A stretch of DNA of 64,000 nt from Mesostigma viride (taxonomy: Eukaryota; Streptophyta; Mesostigmatophyceae; Mesostigmatales; Mesostigmataceae): assembly GCA_009746045.1 (NCBI GenBank), contig RPFO01000156.1, forward strand, positions 2,049,345 to 2,113,344, read 5' to 3'. This document shows, one piece after another, positions 45,101 to 56,300 of the stretch. The translations under genes were made by a program, and so were the position numbers. The notes under the pieces were generated by a model that saw only the letters and a program-made list of their open reading frames with translations, had not been told where the DNA came from and made no database searches. Position 1 is the first letter of the stretch. Every line of letters starts with the position of its first letter.

Positions 45101-48100
45101 CATTCACTCTATCATTGTTGTCTCCTTGATACCCTCGCTCCTCGCTCCCCAGCTCGCCTCTGCGTGACACAAGCCGACGCACCACATTGTTTACGGATGG
45201 CAGAACAACACGCGTGTGCATGCACCGCATGACACGAGCACACGCGCCCACCACAGGCATACCTGTAGCCCGCCAGCGATGCCATCCATACCAGCAGTAG
45301 TTAGTGAACCCTGAAATAAGTGCTAGTGCATACATTACTGATATTACTTCACTAGCGATGCCTATCCATACCCTGCTGGCTGCGGCTTCTGGCGCAGATC
45401 GCCTTCGGTGTACAGAGTCTTTAGCACACCGAGAGTTAGGGTTTAGGGTTTAGGGTTTAGGGTTTAGGGTTTACACAAATAGTGCACAATTAGTTATTGG
45501 TGATTATTAGCGCAGCAGCAAGCCCGCGACCTACCAGTACGCCGCCGGCCGCCGCTTCCAGCACAGTCTGCATTCGATACAACCAAGTCTTGGATACATA
45601 TGGCAGTAAATACAGATTTACTATCACTGCCGCCATCTACCAGTACCCCGCCAGCCACCGCTTCCATCTCCCATCCCACCCCGTATTCCACAATACGCTG
45701 CGCGAAATAGGATGCTAATTGTGCTGCAGCCAGCGCGGCCTACCAGTACCCCGCCGGCCGCCGCTTCCATCGCAGGCCCAGCGTCTGCGCCACGCTGGAG
45801 AACCCGCCCGCAAACTGGGCAGGGGGGGCGGGTGCATGGTGGGCGAACCATGAAGGCAAGAAATAAACAATGGATAAATAAATGAACGCAAATGAATGAT
45901 ACATATTAGTAGAACAAGTTATGCATGTTGCCAGTGCCAGCACACCATACGTGCTGGCAACGAGCAATGTAATGAGCATGGGTGCTACCGTGCATGGTAG
46001 GCAGGTCACACCACGGATGCCATCACATGATGCCACGGCCGCTGCATGATCCACACTGATTAGTACTACGGAAGTGCTAGTCTACTAAGCACGTTATTTC
46101 TTTAAGCGCGTCTCTCACCTCGGCCCAAGGCCTGAACAAAATGAACTTCTCCATCTCAGTGAAAATCAAGTCATTACCCCACACGATTCTCATCCTCACG
46201 ACCTCATCCCCACCGACATAACACTCAAGGAAAGCAAACAAGGTCCCTATCTCCCATCCCCATCCTACGTCCCACCGACATAACACTCAAGGAAAGCAAA
46301 CAAGGTCCCTATCTCGACAGCCATGCTAACATCAAGCATTCATATCAAATAGCTACAGCCCCACCGTATTTTGAACGGCTATTTATTAGAAATAGCTACA
46401 GCCCCACCCTATTTTGAACGGCTATTTATTAGAAATAGCTACAGCCCCACCGTATTTTGAACGGCTTTTTATTAGAAATAGCTACAGCCCCACCCTATTT
46501 TGAACGGCTATTTATTAGAAATAGCTACAGCCCACCCTATTTTGAACGGCTATTGATTAGAAATAGCTTCAGCCCCAAGTCCCAACACACCTTGATCATC
46601 TTAACCAGCTCGTATTTCCCGGCCGCCTGCAGCTCGGCCTCCGTGGGCATGAGCGGTGCCGCTTGCTGCGGGCGCCACCCTGGACGCTCCCTCACACCCG
46701 AGGCCCCCCGTGTGGCCCTGCCCCCATGCAGCTGGCCACCTGGCGTGCCACTCTCACGCCCCTCCCAGCCCAACCCACATCCGTACCTCCCGTCCCAGCC
46801 CATCTCGTGGCCCTCGCGTTCGTGTCTCTCCCCATTCTCTTGCCCGTCACGCTGCGAGCAGAAGGTCATCAGCTCCTCATTCAGCACCGTCATCGTCGCC
46901 TTCCAGTCCGCCATCTCCAGCAGGCCCTCGGGCGGCTGGTACAAAAATAAAAAACGATAAATATAAAAATAAAATTGATCGCGGAAGCATGCCACGACTG
47001 ACCCAGAGTTAGTGCCTTTCCGTCGGCCATCTCTCGTGGGCCCTCCCGCGGCTGTTGGTAGGGAAATCAGACTGCCAATAGACTAGAATAGATACGAGTG
47101 CTAGGTATAAGCCATCTCAAACAATTCACCTGGGCAACATCCCTCCTCCATATCTCAGAGACCCTCATTCGGCTGGCAATGATAAGAGAAAGGTGCTACC
47201 AAGAACCCTTCCACCATAAACCCTCCAAAAGAGAATCAATATCAATGTCGGTGTATAGCAGACCCTCTAAAGAAGGATGGGTTGATGAGCGCGCCATGAG
47301 CAAACCCTCTAACGGGTATCCGTGCCGAACAACAGTCATGTCTGACAGGCCCACCCATGGCTGCCAATAACGTTGATAGGGAAGACTAGGAGAAGAATAC
47401 ACACAAACAGAAGCATACTAGAGGAATAGAGGAGGTTAGAAGAAGAATACACACAAACAGAAGCATACTAGAGGAATAGGGGAGGTTAGAAGAAGAATAG
47501 AGGAGACCACCGCCAGAGCCTAGAAAGGAAGACTCGGAGAAGTAGAGAAGAACAGAAGAAGCACAGAGGAGGCACGGAAGATGAACTCGCAGACGAGCAA
47601 GGGAGCCCTCTAACAGCTGCAAGTACCAAACAAACGGCCACCTCTAACACCCGCTGCACTCTTATGGACGGCCATCTCTCTCACCCACCGCACCCAATGA
47701 ACCACTCACCAAGATGTGCAGGCATCGGGCTGATACGTCCACCAAAGGGACAATATCCGCGACCAGGGGCACCAGAATTGTCCGATCCAAGCAGGACGCC
47801 AGACCATGGGGCTCCATCACCCCATGCCCCTGCCCCTGCCCCTGCCCCACGGTGCCCACGGCATCCCCCCCCATGCCCTCCTCCGCCCTCGCCCCGCCAT
47901 TCCCCTGTGCCCCCACGTGCGGTGGCGGTTGCCCCCCCGGCCGGCTTCCCCTGCCGCGTGTGGTAGAGGCCAACGCGGATGCCGAAGGCTTCCTCTCGGT
48001 CCCTGGGAGCGCCCCCTGGGAGTGTGACAGCTGCCCTCCCGGGACCGTTGTCCCTCCCTGCTGGACCGGGAGCCCCTGCCGCCCGCCCCCGCTCGCGACA

Positions 48101-48858
48101 AGGGGATTGCCTTGCCAGCCCGACGCGTGGATCCCCAGCAGGCACACCTCGACCAATGGCGACGCGCCCTCGATGTCGACTATATCGATCACTGTACCGA
48201 TCTCCTCGCCGCTGCTCTGGAGGATCACACGCCAGCCCCGTAGGGACTCGGGGGGGGTGTCGGGCGGCAGGATTAGGGGCTGGGCAGGGGGAGGGAGTGG
48301 CTGGGCATCGGAAACGGGAGGCTGGCCGTCCGAAACGGGAGGCTCGGCGAGGAAATCCTCATCGACAAGTGATGAGGATGATGATGATGTTGAGGAGTAG
48401 TAGGCATAGGAAACATCAGACGCGGTGCTGGGTATGGCGCCCGATTTGGTGGTGGACCGATGGCGAGAGGAGGGAGCCTCCGCGGCGCCAGAAGTGCCGG
48501 TGGAGCGATGGCGAGAAGGAGGGGCATCCGCGGCGGAATCGTTGACGGCTCCAGAAGTGGCGGTGGATCGGTGGCAGCTGTGCGCGCTCACCGCTGTGCT
48601 GGCGCGGTTGCGAGTGCTGACTTGCTGTGTCAAAGGCTGGAAAGGTGAGCAATCGGAAGCGATTGCGGGGTGAGAGGTGATCCCGATACGGACGAACTGG
48701 GAGTCATCGTGGCCGCCACCAGGTCCAGAAATGAGGAAGCTTTTTGAATATTCGGCCAATGCTTTGTGGTTTGGCTTATTTAGTTTCTTGCTTGTAGTGC
48801 CTTTTGACTTGGTGGGCCAGGCCGCAATATTGTAAGCGCAATGGCAGCGTGACGCCAT
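39104..48858 (-). CDS. RimM-like PRC-barrel protein with repeated PT..EL / GG..LGL / GYW modules, probably plastid
   Basis: Ten exons on the minus strand: 48858-47710, 46935-46591, 45814-45744, 44928-44849, 44418-44102, 43561-43484, 42921-42794, 41486-41357, 40477-40304, 39229-39104 (865 aa). All phases close. The basic, acid-poor N-terminus suggests an organelle transit peptide. Residues 205-242 and 358-394 resemble the RimM C-terminal PRC-barrel (GEEIGTVIDIVD ... RTILVPLVADIVPLVD ... PPEGLLE), split by a Gly-rich insert of about 115 residues. Then come repeated modules: PTEAELQAAGKYEL, GGFSSVAQTLGL, RRPAGYWDDLENVEREI, AGRFDL, GGYHAVRKALG, PTVAELIEHDRGEL, VGYWRSAKNV, PTQSELVEAGRSDL, HAKLANMLGL. 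From memory, similar modules occur in plant PTST2/3-type chloroplast proteins. The function is unknown. The acceptor of exon 8 is the least certain junction. Confidence 0.78.
39840..40335 (-). repeat. Copies of the exon 9 end inside intron 9 of the RimM-like gene
   Basis: The genuine exon end (GACCTGCGCTATGCGGTCAAG|GTAGGC, minus strand, at 40304) is echoed near 40220, 40051 and 39844. A shorter trace lies near 39929. The copy at 40220 keeps GTCAAG followed by GCAGGC, so its GT has become GC. Confidence 0.8.
42436..42825 (-). repeat. Five decoy copies of the exon 7 end in intron 7 of the RimM-like gene
   Basis: The 17-base stretch ATGGCCTCGGCCTTCAT (plus strand) at the exon edge (42794) recurs with few changes at 42694, 42634, 42573, 42511 and 42438. 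Spacing is 100, 60, 61, 62 and 73 bases. Only the genuine copy is followed by GTAAG on the coding strand. Confidence 0.9.
43610..44038 (-). repeat. Exact 57-bp array of decoy 3' splice sites in intron 5 of the RimM-like gene
   Basis: Eight units anchor at 43624, 43681, 43738, 43795, 43852, 43909, 43966 and 44023, always 57 bases apart. On the coding strand seven of the eight keep GCCAG|CATGTACGGCCA or differ by a single base. The real acceptor is CTCCAG|CATGTACGGCCATAT at 43561. The unit thus repeats the intron end plus the first bases of exon 6. Confidence 0.95.
44585..44815. repeat. 45-bp tandem repeat in intron 4 of the RimM-like gene
   Basis: Units anchored on GTGCAAAGGGAG occur at 44624, 44669, 44714, 44759 and (shortened) 44802. 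The array ends about 35 bases from the exon 4 donor at 44848. Confidence 0.92.
45436..45473 (+). repeat. Interstitial telomere-type repeat (TTTAGGG)
   Basis: TTAGGG followed by four perfect TTTAGGG units and TTTA, inside intron 3 of the RimM-like gene. It is the plant/Chlorella telomere unit. Confidence 0.95.
45531..45785 (-). repeat. Three copies of the exon 3 end with intact donors, RimM-like gene
   Basis: The end of exon 3 (minus strand GGCGGGGTACTG|GTAGGC, at 45744) is repeated near 45638 (donor GTAGAT) and 45531 (donor GTAGGT). Each copy covers 30-45 bases of the exon side. All three keep a usable GT. Confidence 0.88.
46345..46582. repeat. 43-bp tandem repeat in intron 2 of the RimM-like gene
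   Basis: Units anchored on GCCCCACC at 46358, 46401, 46444, 46487 and (one C shorter) 46530 contain TATTTTGAACGGCTATTTA. The array stops a few bases from the exon 2 donor at 46590. Confidence 0.93.
47391..47500. repeat. 50-bp tandem duplication in intron 1 of the RimM-like gene
   Basis: AGAAGAATACACACAAACAG starts at 47391 and 47441, and a partial third copy starts at 47491. Confidence 0.9.
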
Positions 48859-50356
48859 GGCCCCTGAGCGAGTACCGGCGCCCAGGCACCTGGGCACTTA
48901 GCTCCGCACGTAGTTGATTGGAAAGTAGTTCAGTGACCTTACGATGACAGGATATCAAACGGATTGGTGGGACCGTTTATCTGAGTGCCCGCACTCCAGC
49001 TGTTTGCCTTGCATTTTCAATGATTTTATTCGTCGCTGCATGGGCGGCACAAGCAGGACGGGCACGCGAAGCGCAACCGGTTTAACTGTCAACACAAGCT
49101 CCCGCCCAGGGCACGTTGCTGTCATCTGCAGCAAACCCGTGGTGGATGATGGACATGTGACTCGCACGAGAGCAGCAAGCGCATTGATAGCTGGTAATAT
49201 ACTGTTCGACAGGTAAGCTGCTTGCATGTGCACTCCTAACAGTACGAATGAACATGTGGAACGTTTCCAACGAGTTTACTATGTGGCATTCTGGTTATGG
49301 GTTCGCCATCGGCGCGGTATGACTGAAAAGAAGCGCAAACATAAGAAATTATATATGGAACGACAGCTATCGCCCTATCCGAGTACATCAACTCAGAAAC
49401 TGTGCCAATTGGAAAGTATCGAAACTTGAGGTCATACCTGCAGACACGAGCAAGCACGTTACTGCTGTTATTTCCTCGAAGCGTCATCCCGCAGCTCCCT
49501 GGGCAATCACGTCTGATGATCACGCCCTCCTGGATATATAAATTCAATTTCAAATACATAATTGAAGTTTTTTAGTATCTCTTGTTGTCGCCTCACCATG
49601 GCTCATTTCCCCCCTCAGGTTCTTGCGAGTTAACGTTGATGTCAGCAATCGTTGCGGCTGCTGCATGGATTTCCCAAGTAATTGCCCCTTTTCTGTCCTT
49701 GCAAAGATATCTCGGATGATTCTTCGATTGATTTGCTGATGCCTGGTACGTACAAGTGGCGCGTAACTCGCATCTTGATGTTGTTCTTGTTGCCGCCCAC
49801 GCCGCACATTAGCATTGGGCAGCAGAGATTTGGAAATGCGGGCTTGAATACGAGCGCGCTACAGTAGCGAATGCTAAAAAGTTACTAAAAAAGAAACTCA
49901 GAATCCTCCGTGAAACATTCCGCTGCGCCCAGGTTACTGAAGTTCCCGGTGCAGGCAGGGTGCAGGGGGGTAAATTTGGCGAGCCGAAGCGGGGACAAAG
50001 ACGGCGCGCCGCCGCTGGATGTTGAGTTGAGTTTATTCCCGCGCCGCTCATGGATGTGCGCAGTCCTGCGCAGTCCCACGGCAATACATCGGCGAGTCCT
50101 ACGGCATGATACTGTACGGATACGGGCATGAGCGGAAGCTGGTCCCGGCTACGGCGCCGGTGCGCGGTGGCGAAGGCGGTCGACAGCACACGGCCACGGT
50201 GCTGAGCTTGCATGGCATGCCAGTTAAACACGGGCGGCGAGGCAGTGGGCGCACACACGCAGCAGTCGGGCAGGAAAATAGGTGGCCCGTGCACTATATT
50301 TTAACGTCCGCAGCTATGTCCATGGCCGTGTAGTGGTGTAGAACGCCGTCGTTAAG
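48859..50356. promoter_or_regulatory. Divergent intergenic region of the RimM-like and WDR43 genes
   Basis: About 1.5 kb without a supported gene. It must hold both promoters and 5' UTRs. No clear TATA element or known binding site was recognised. Confidence 0.5.
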
Positions 50357-53300
50357 ATGGAGGTTTCTGTTTTGAAGGGAGTTTTATCTAGTTTTAATGA
50401 AACAGGGTCGCTGTTCGCCCTCTCGACTGGTGATGGACGGGTGAAGGTACGTAGTGTCGATCAGGCGTTGATGCTGTCACCAATATTTGCTCACTTGGTC
50501 TGTTTGCTACTAGAAGTTGCAGTTACCCCTTCCGCCTGCTCTACTTTGTTCATGGCGCCTATCTTTTATTAGGGTATGTTCGACGCCGAGGCAACGATTT
50601 GCCAAGAGGCGGTAGCATTGCATTGCGCGTCGTTAACTAACGTGGTGACCGTAGATGCCCTGCATGGGTTGCATACGGTCGTCAAGTATCACATAGCAAT
50701 CCTGCAGCTGTAATTGTTGACCTTGGCGATTTGGGGGCGACGGGAATGGTGTACTCGATGAATGTCAGCTGTTGCTATAAGTGTGCACCCGCCAGTTTAG
50801 TGTACATGCGCAATGCTATCTGTCGATGACAGGGGCGCTTGGTCGTTGGGGTTGAATACATCTTAGACAATGCGCTTGAGCGCTGTGGTCACTGATGGCA
50901 ACCTTACGACCGTATTGTTTGCTTTTTTGCAAATTGCCCCGCGCGCCCATTCCAGGTATTCAATGTGTCTTCCGGGCAGCTGAAATGTCAGTTCGACGGA
51001 GGCGCGGCGCCTGCGGATGGCGCCGCCATGGATGACGACAAGGGTCATCTGGATGTGCAGTACACATGCATGACATGGGCGGTGGCAGCGTCCCAAGCAA
51101 AGAGAAAGGTTAGACACCGCCATTCCTTTTTTTGTGTGTGTTATAAATTGCTTGGATTGTCTTCTTCCGTTCTAATTATGCACCCATATACTGCTCCCAC
51201 ACTTCCCTCTTTATTCTGTGATGGTCGATTATGCTGGTTGTAGTTTGAAGCAACATGTAAGTTTCTGTCCAATCACAGGCCTCGTTGGCCGGGTTGCTGG
51301 TTTGGCTTGCTGCACAGCCCCCTCCGACTTCATAGCACACGCACGTGATTTATTTATGGCACACGCACGTGATTTATTTATAGCACACGCACCTTTACGT
51401 GTCCTACTGGCCTCTGGGCCAGCGCGCAAGGAGATGTACCAGGGGACTTTTGCTTAGGCAACTGCGGTAGTAGTACTCGTGGGATAATTGTGTTGTAATA
51501 ACACAATGTCGCACAAGCTTGTTGCTTATTAGTCACACTTGTGTTCGCACTAGTGTGATGGCCACCCTGGCTGCTTCTTGTAAAACGATATCGTGGCCAC
51601 ACCATGTGAAACAAATGCCCAATTTTGGCCAAATAACCCATTGACCCCTTGACCTAATCACCCAATACGGACGACGTAGTAACCCAATATCCATGACCTG
51701 ATATCCCAATAGTCATCACCTAATAACTTAATATCCATGACCTAACAATCCAATAATCATGACACAACGTCATGCATGGTTTGCGCGCAGGTGGCGGACA
51801 AGTCCCTGGCCCTCATCCTGGGCATGGCGTCGGGGGAGGTTGCCGCGTGGGACACGCAGGTGGACGAGATCTCCTGGAGGGAGGTGGCCAGCCAGACAGG
51901 GTACGTGATGACCCTTGCCAGGCAGGGCGCGTGTAATGGTCCCGTTTAGTAGTTTGCCATGATCAAATCCTAGTCTATTCAGGTAAGAAACAGTACACAC
52001 CTACCTATTTGTTATCCTTGGGGCGTGTAATGGTCCCGTTTAGTAGTTTGCCATGATCAAATCCTAGTCTATTCAGGTAAATACAGTACACACCTACCTA
52101 TATGTTATCCTTGGGGCGTGTAATGGTCCCGTTTAGTAGTTTGCCATGATCAAATCCTAGTCTATTCAGGTAAGAAACAGCACACACCTACCTATTTGTT
52201 ATCCTTGTGGCAATGAATGTGTTATCTACCTCGTGGTACTGTTTGAACACCGCCTGTTTGAATACACTAGACACGGACTACGTCACCAGCCCCCACATGG
52301 CCATAGACTTACATCGCCAACTCCATTCCTCTGCGACATGGATATTGACATGGGTGCCAGTGAGCAGTGGTGTCATGGAAAGACTGTGTGTGCGACAACG
52401 GCGCCGTGGAAAGGCTCATTGGCCCCTTACATAAGACCCGAAACCACTGAATGTGAGTTGTTTACTTACCCCGTCCCCCCCCTTTGCCAATAGTCGGGCT
52501 CCCCTCCTTCCTTCCATCCGCATCCGCCTCCTACCCATCCTCTAGCTTATCCTCCACCCTTTCTCAGCTGCTCGCCCACCTGATCACAATGCCTCTTTGT
52601 CCACCACCACCTGCCGCTTCCCCCCCCCCCCCTTGCGTCCCCCACTGGCCGTGCTTCCCTTCACCCACCCACACCATCGCCCACTGGCCGCTACTCTAAG
52701 GGTCACCCCGTTGCCGTAGCTTTTGTCCCTGCTACCTATTGCCCTCGCTATTGCCCCTGACCACCCTCCTGCTTCCGCTCGCTGCCAGTGATGTCACCGC
52801 TGCTTCCAATCTCACCCCCATGCCCCTTCGCTTCCCCTTGTCCACCCACCTTTGCGTATCCCTCCCCCCCCCCCCTTGCTGCCTTCCCCCCCCCGGTCTG
52901 CCAGCGCCGTCACTGCGCTGGTCTCGTCCGCACGCTCCGCATCAGTGTTCAGTGGGGACGGCGGCGGTGACGTGTGCGAGTGGGCGGCGGCGACAGGCCA
53001 GCGGCTGCGGAGCTTCTCGGCGGGGAAGCACGCAATTTCAGGGCTCGCGCTCTCCCGTGGTATGTGCCTGTTGAATGTTATATATATTTACTATAGAAAT
53101 ATATATACTACATAGATATGTATACCTACCATATATACTAGTATCTCTCTAGGTTGTCTTCTTGATACTAGTATAGTAGCAGTATATATTATTATGTAGC
53201 AGTATATATTACTATATATAGCAGTATATATTGTAGTATAGAGTAGCATATATATATATCAATCTCCACTCAACCGTCATCGCGCAAGAATGGCTCCCCG

Positions 53301-56300
53301 AGACCTCGCATCGCTCCTATCACTCAATAGGGATTATACATGTATAGCGCGTCCTGCGGTCTTAGACACTATCATCGTGTGGCTGCTTGGCCTTGCTCAC
53401 CCGCGATATATGCGCTCCGTCCCAGATGAAGACGCTGCTTTCTCATTCATTCATATCCGTAGGAGGGCAGCGGGTGAGCATGGTTGCAAACCCTAAGCCC
53501 TAAACATGGGCAGTGGGGGCTCGGGCCGCACCGATCCGCGATTATGTGTGTTTAGGGCATTCATTTGGGAGGCAGGTGGGCCCGGCTCACCTGGCAAATT
53601 GCTGGTAAGGCCCATGTTGGCTCCCAGCCAAATGAATTGATGGTTCACGGCGCTGGGGTGCTATGCACAGACGGAATGGGACGGGGGGTTGCCCCAATGG
53701 ATGGGGTGTGGACCCCCTGATCGGTTTCGCGCCGTCGCATATTCCGCGCTGTGGCATAAATATAGTGGCATCGTTTTCCCTGCATGGTTGTTCTGTGTAC
53801 CTTTGGCCCGCATGGCGGCTGCGTCCCTCACCTCCTGATGTGTGCCGCATACACCCCTCGCATTGTTAATTTTACTAAATAATTATGAGGCTGGGCGTCG
53901 ACCACCTGCAAACGATACCTAAAACAAAAGATTTTCAATTACTTAATTCCCAAGTGTACTCCCCTGTTGGTTTTCTAGCTACCAAACAAACAATGTGTAA
54001 ATAACAATTCTTTGACTGCCAAAAGCGCTTCTTTCGCAGTAAAAAACAAAGAAAGTTACATCTCTGGCTGACAAAGGTGCTTTTGCTGGCGGTAACAGCA
54101 GTCCACCCGGCTGGGTTATACCAAACAAATCAAGAATGATTAAATTGTGCAGCCAGTTCAACGGTTGTTCGTCAACCAAACTAGCTAACTAATGATTAAA
54201 TAATTGGACGGGCACAGTTGCACTTGCAACCAATCAAACGCTATTGTCTGATTCCGAAGAGCCTTTTGGCTCAACCGAATCAAAATTAACAATGCTGAGG
54301 GTGTATGTGTAAGCCCATATTTGTAATATATTCGCATGTGTATTCTTTTTTCCGTCAACCGTCACGCTGCGTCCCGCGCCTCCTCATGTGCGCCTCATGT
54401 GTCACATATTTGCATTTGTAACGTGTTAATGTCTTTTCTTCCCCGTCAACCATGATGCTGTGTTCAGTGGCTTGTGGGTTATCTAAAAACAGTTCAACTC
54501 ATCCTATTTTGTCACTTATTATTCTGTCTTCGTCTCTTCATGGTGTGTGCATGCCCCGCACTCACCCCCTGTCGCGTCATCTTACTAATTTACTATCGCC
54601 ACGTCCTTGTCTTTGGTCTATTGTCACCGCGTGACCAGTGGGCGGTGCCGGCGCGGGTGGCTCAGATGGCCTGCTGGTCGCCGGCACAGGGATCGCGCTC
54701 TACGACCTGGCCAGCGAGAAGCGCGTCTGCAAGTTCACGGGGCACACGGTGAGGGGGTTGCTCATGGCTTTTCCCCTTTTGAAGCACTGATAGAGACTCT
54801 GATAACAAAATCGATGTTGCAGCATTGGCACGTTCACGGGGCACATGGTGAGGGATGTTACCCATGGCTGTAGGTGGCACTGATGATGGTCTCCCATGAC
54901 TTGGCAGCAGTAGTTGTGGATACGTTGGAAGCAACAGGTTCGGATATGTTGGCAGCAATAGCTATTACACCTGCAAGGCCTTTCAGAACGATGGTAGTGA
55001 TCGTCGCTTGTGTCGCATCGTGATCGCAGGCATGAGCACGCCATGCTCGTTCGCTCAACTTCACCTAGCTTGGTTCGCGCGAAATGAATCAAGCCTTGGG
55101 CTTCCGAAACTCCCTCCAGTTCTTCCCATCTGTCGGATCACCATGCCCGGTGATCCGACAGCTTGCACATACACACACCGGTCTCCCCACCATGCTAACG
55201 CCGCCACCATTGGCCAGCTCAAACAACTTCTAACAACTCCCCCCCGTCATCGACCAACCATTCCCTCGCCACCCATGTGACATCAAACCCGGGATCCAAA
55301 CACGTCGCACCCAACAGCTGCCCGTTGTTGGGCTTGCCTGCGCCCCAGGGGCCCCCTTTGCCGTCTCCGTCGCCGAGGGAGAGCGACAAGCCGCCGTGTG
55401 GGACACCGCCGCTGCCCAAGCCGAGGCAGCCGAGGATGCCGACGCCGAGGGGCAAGCCGCCAAGCCAGGCGCCAGCGGCAAGAAAGCCGGCGCCAAGGTC
55501 AAGAGCAAGAAGAAGAAGGCAGAGGCGGCGGCAGTGCTGTCGTTGACGGATGCAGCGGTGGCAGTCGCGGTGGGCCCTGCGGTGACAGGTGGCGGTTTTA
55601 CGGTGACGGCGCTCTCGGAGCGCGGCGAGGCGTTTGTGTGGCGTTGCGATGAGAATGGGGTGGCCGAGCGGGCGGACGCACCATGCACGATCCGGTGAGG
55701 GCGCCTGTGGGTTCTTTATGTGTTGTGGTTAACTAGTTGTTATGGTCATCTATGTGTTGTGGTTTTCAATGTGTTGTGGTTATGTATTTATTGTGATTTT
55801 CGATGACTGTGTGGGGTGCATCGTCCGCCCTGTACGACTGGGTGGGATTGGTGGTATATTCCCTGTTGTTGTTGCTCAATACCAGAAGCCATTTCGGTTC
55901 ATTTGTAGTGGCTATAAGTGCCTAGTCGTTTGCTAGAGTCTATCTGGGTACCAGCAACGTAAGTCTTATAATAATAATAATTTAGGATTGGCCTTGCGAA
56001 GCTTTGTAGTCCCTCTTTTATTAGCCTCTTCAAATATAGATTGCCTTGCGATGCGGTCGTTTTCCCTCATCTATTAGGCTCTTGAAATAGGGATTGCCCT
56101 GCGAACTTGTTGCCGCCGTCTTCTTCCCTTGCGTGTCAGCCCTTGGAAGGAAATACGGGGGATGCACGTTCCCTGAACATCCGACACATGTATACATCTT
56201 TCAGGGTAGATGAGCGAAACAACCTATTGAAGTCTATCACTTGCTAGTCCCCTTCGTGTGATGACTTTTTTGGGTGCCTGTCCATATCTCACATGTCTTG

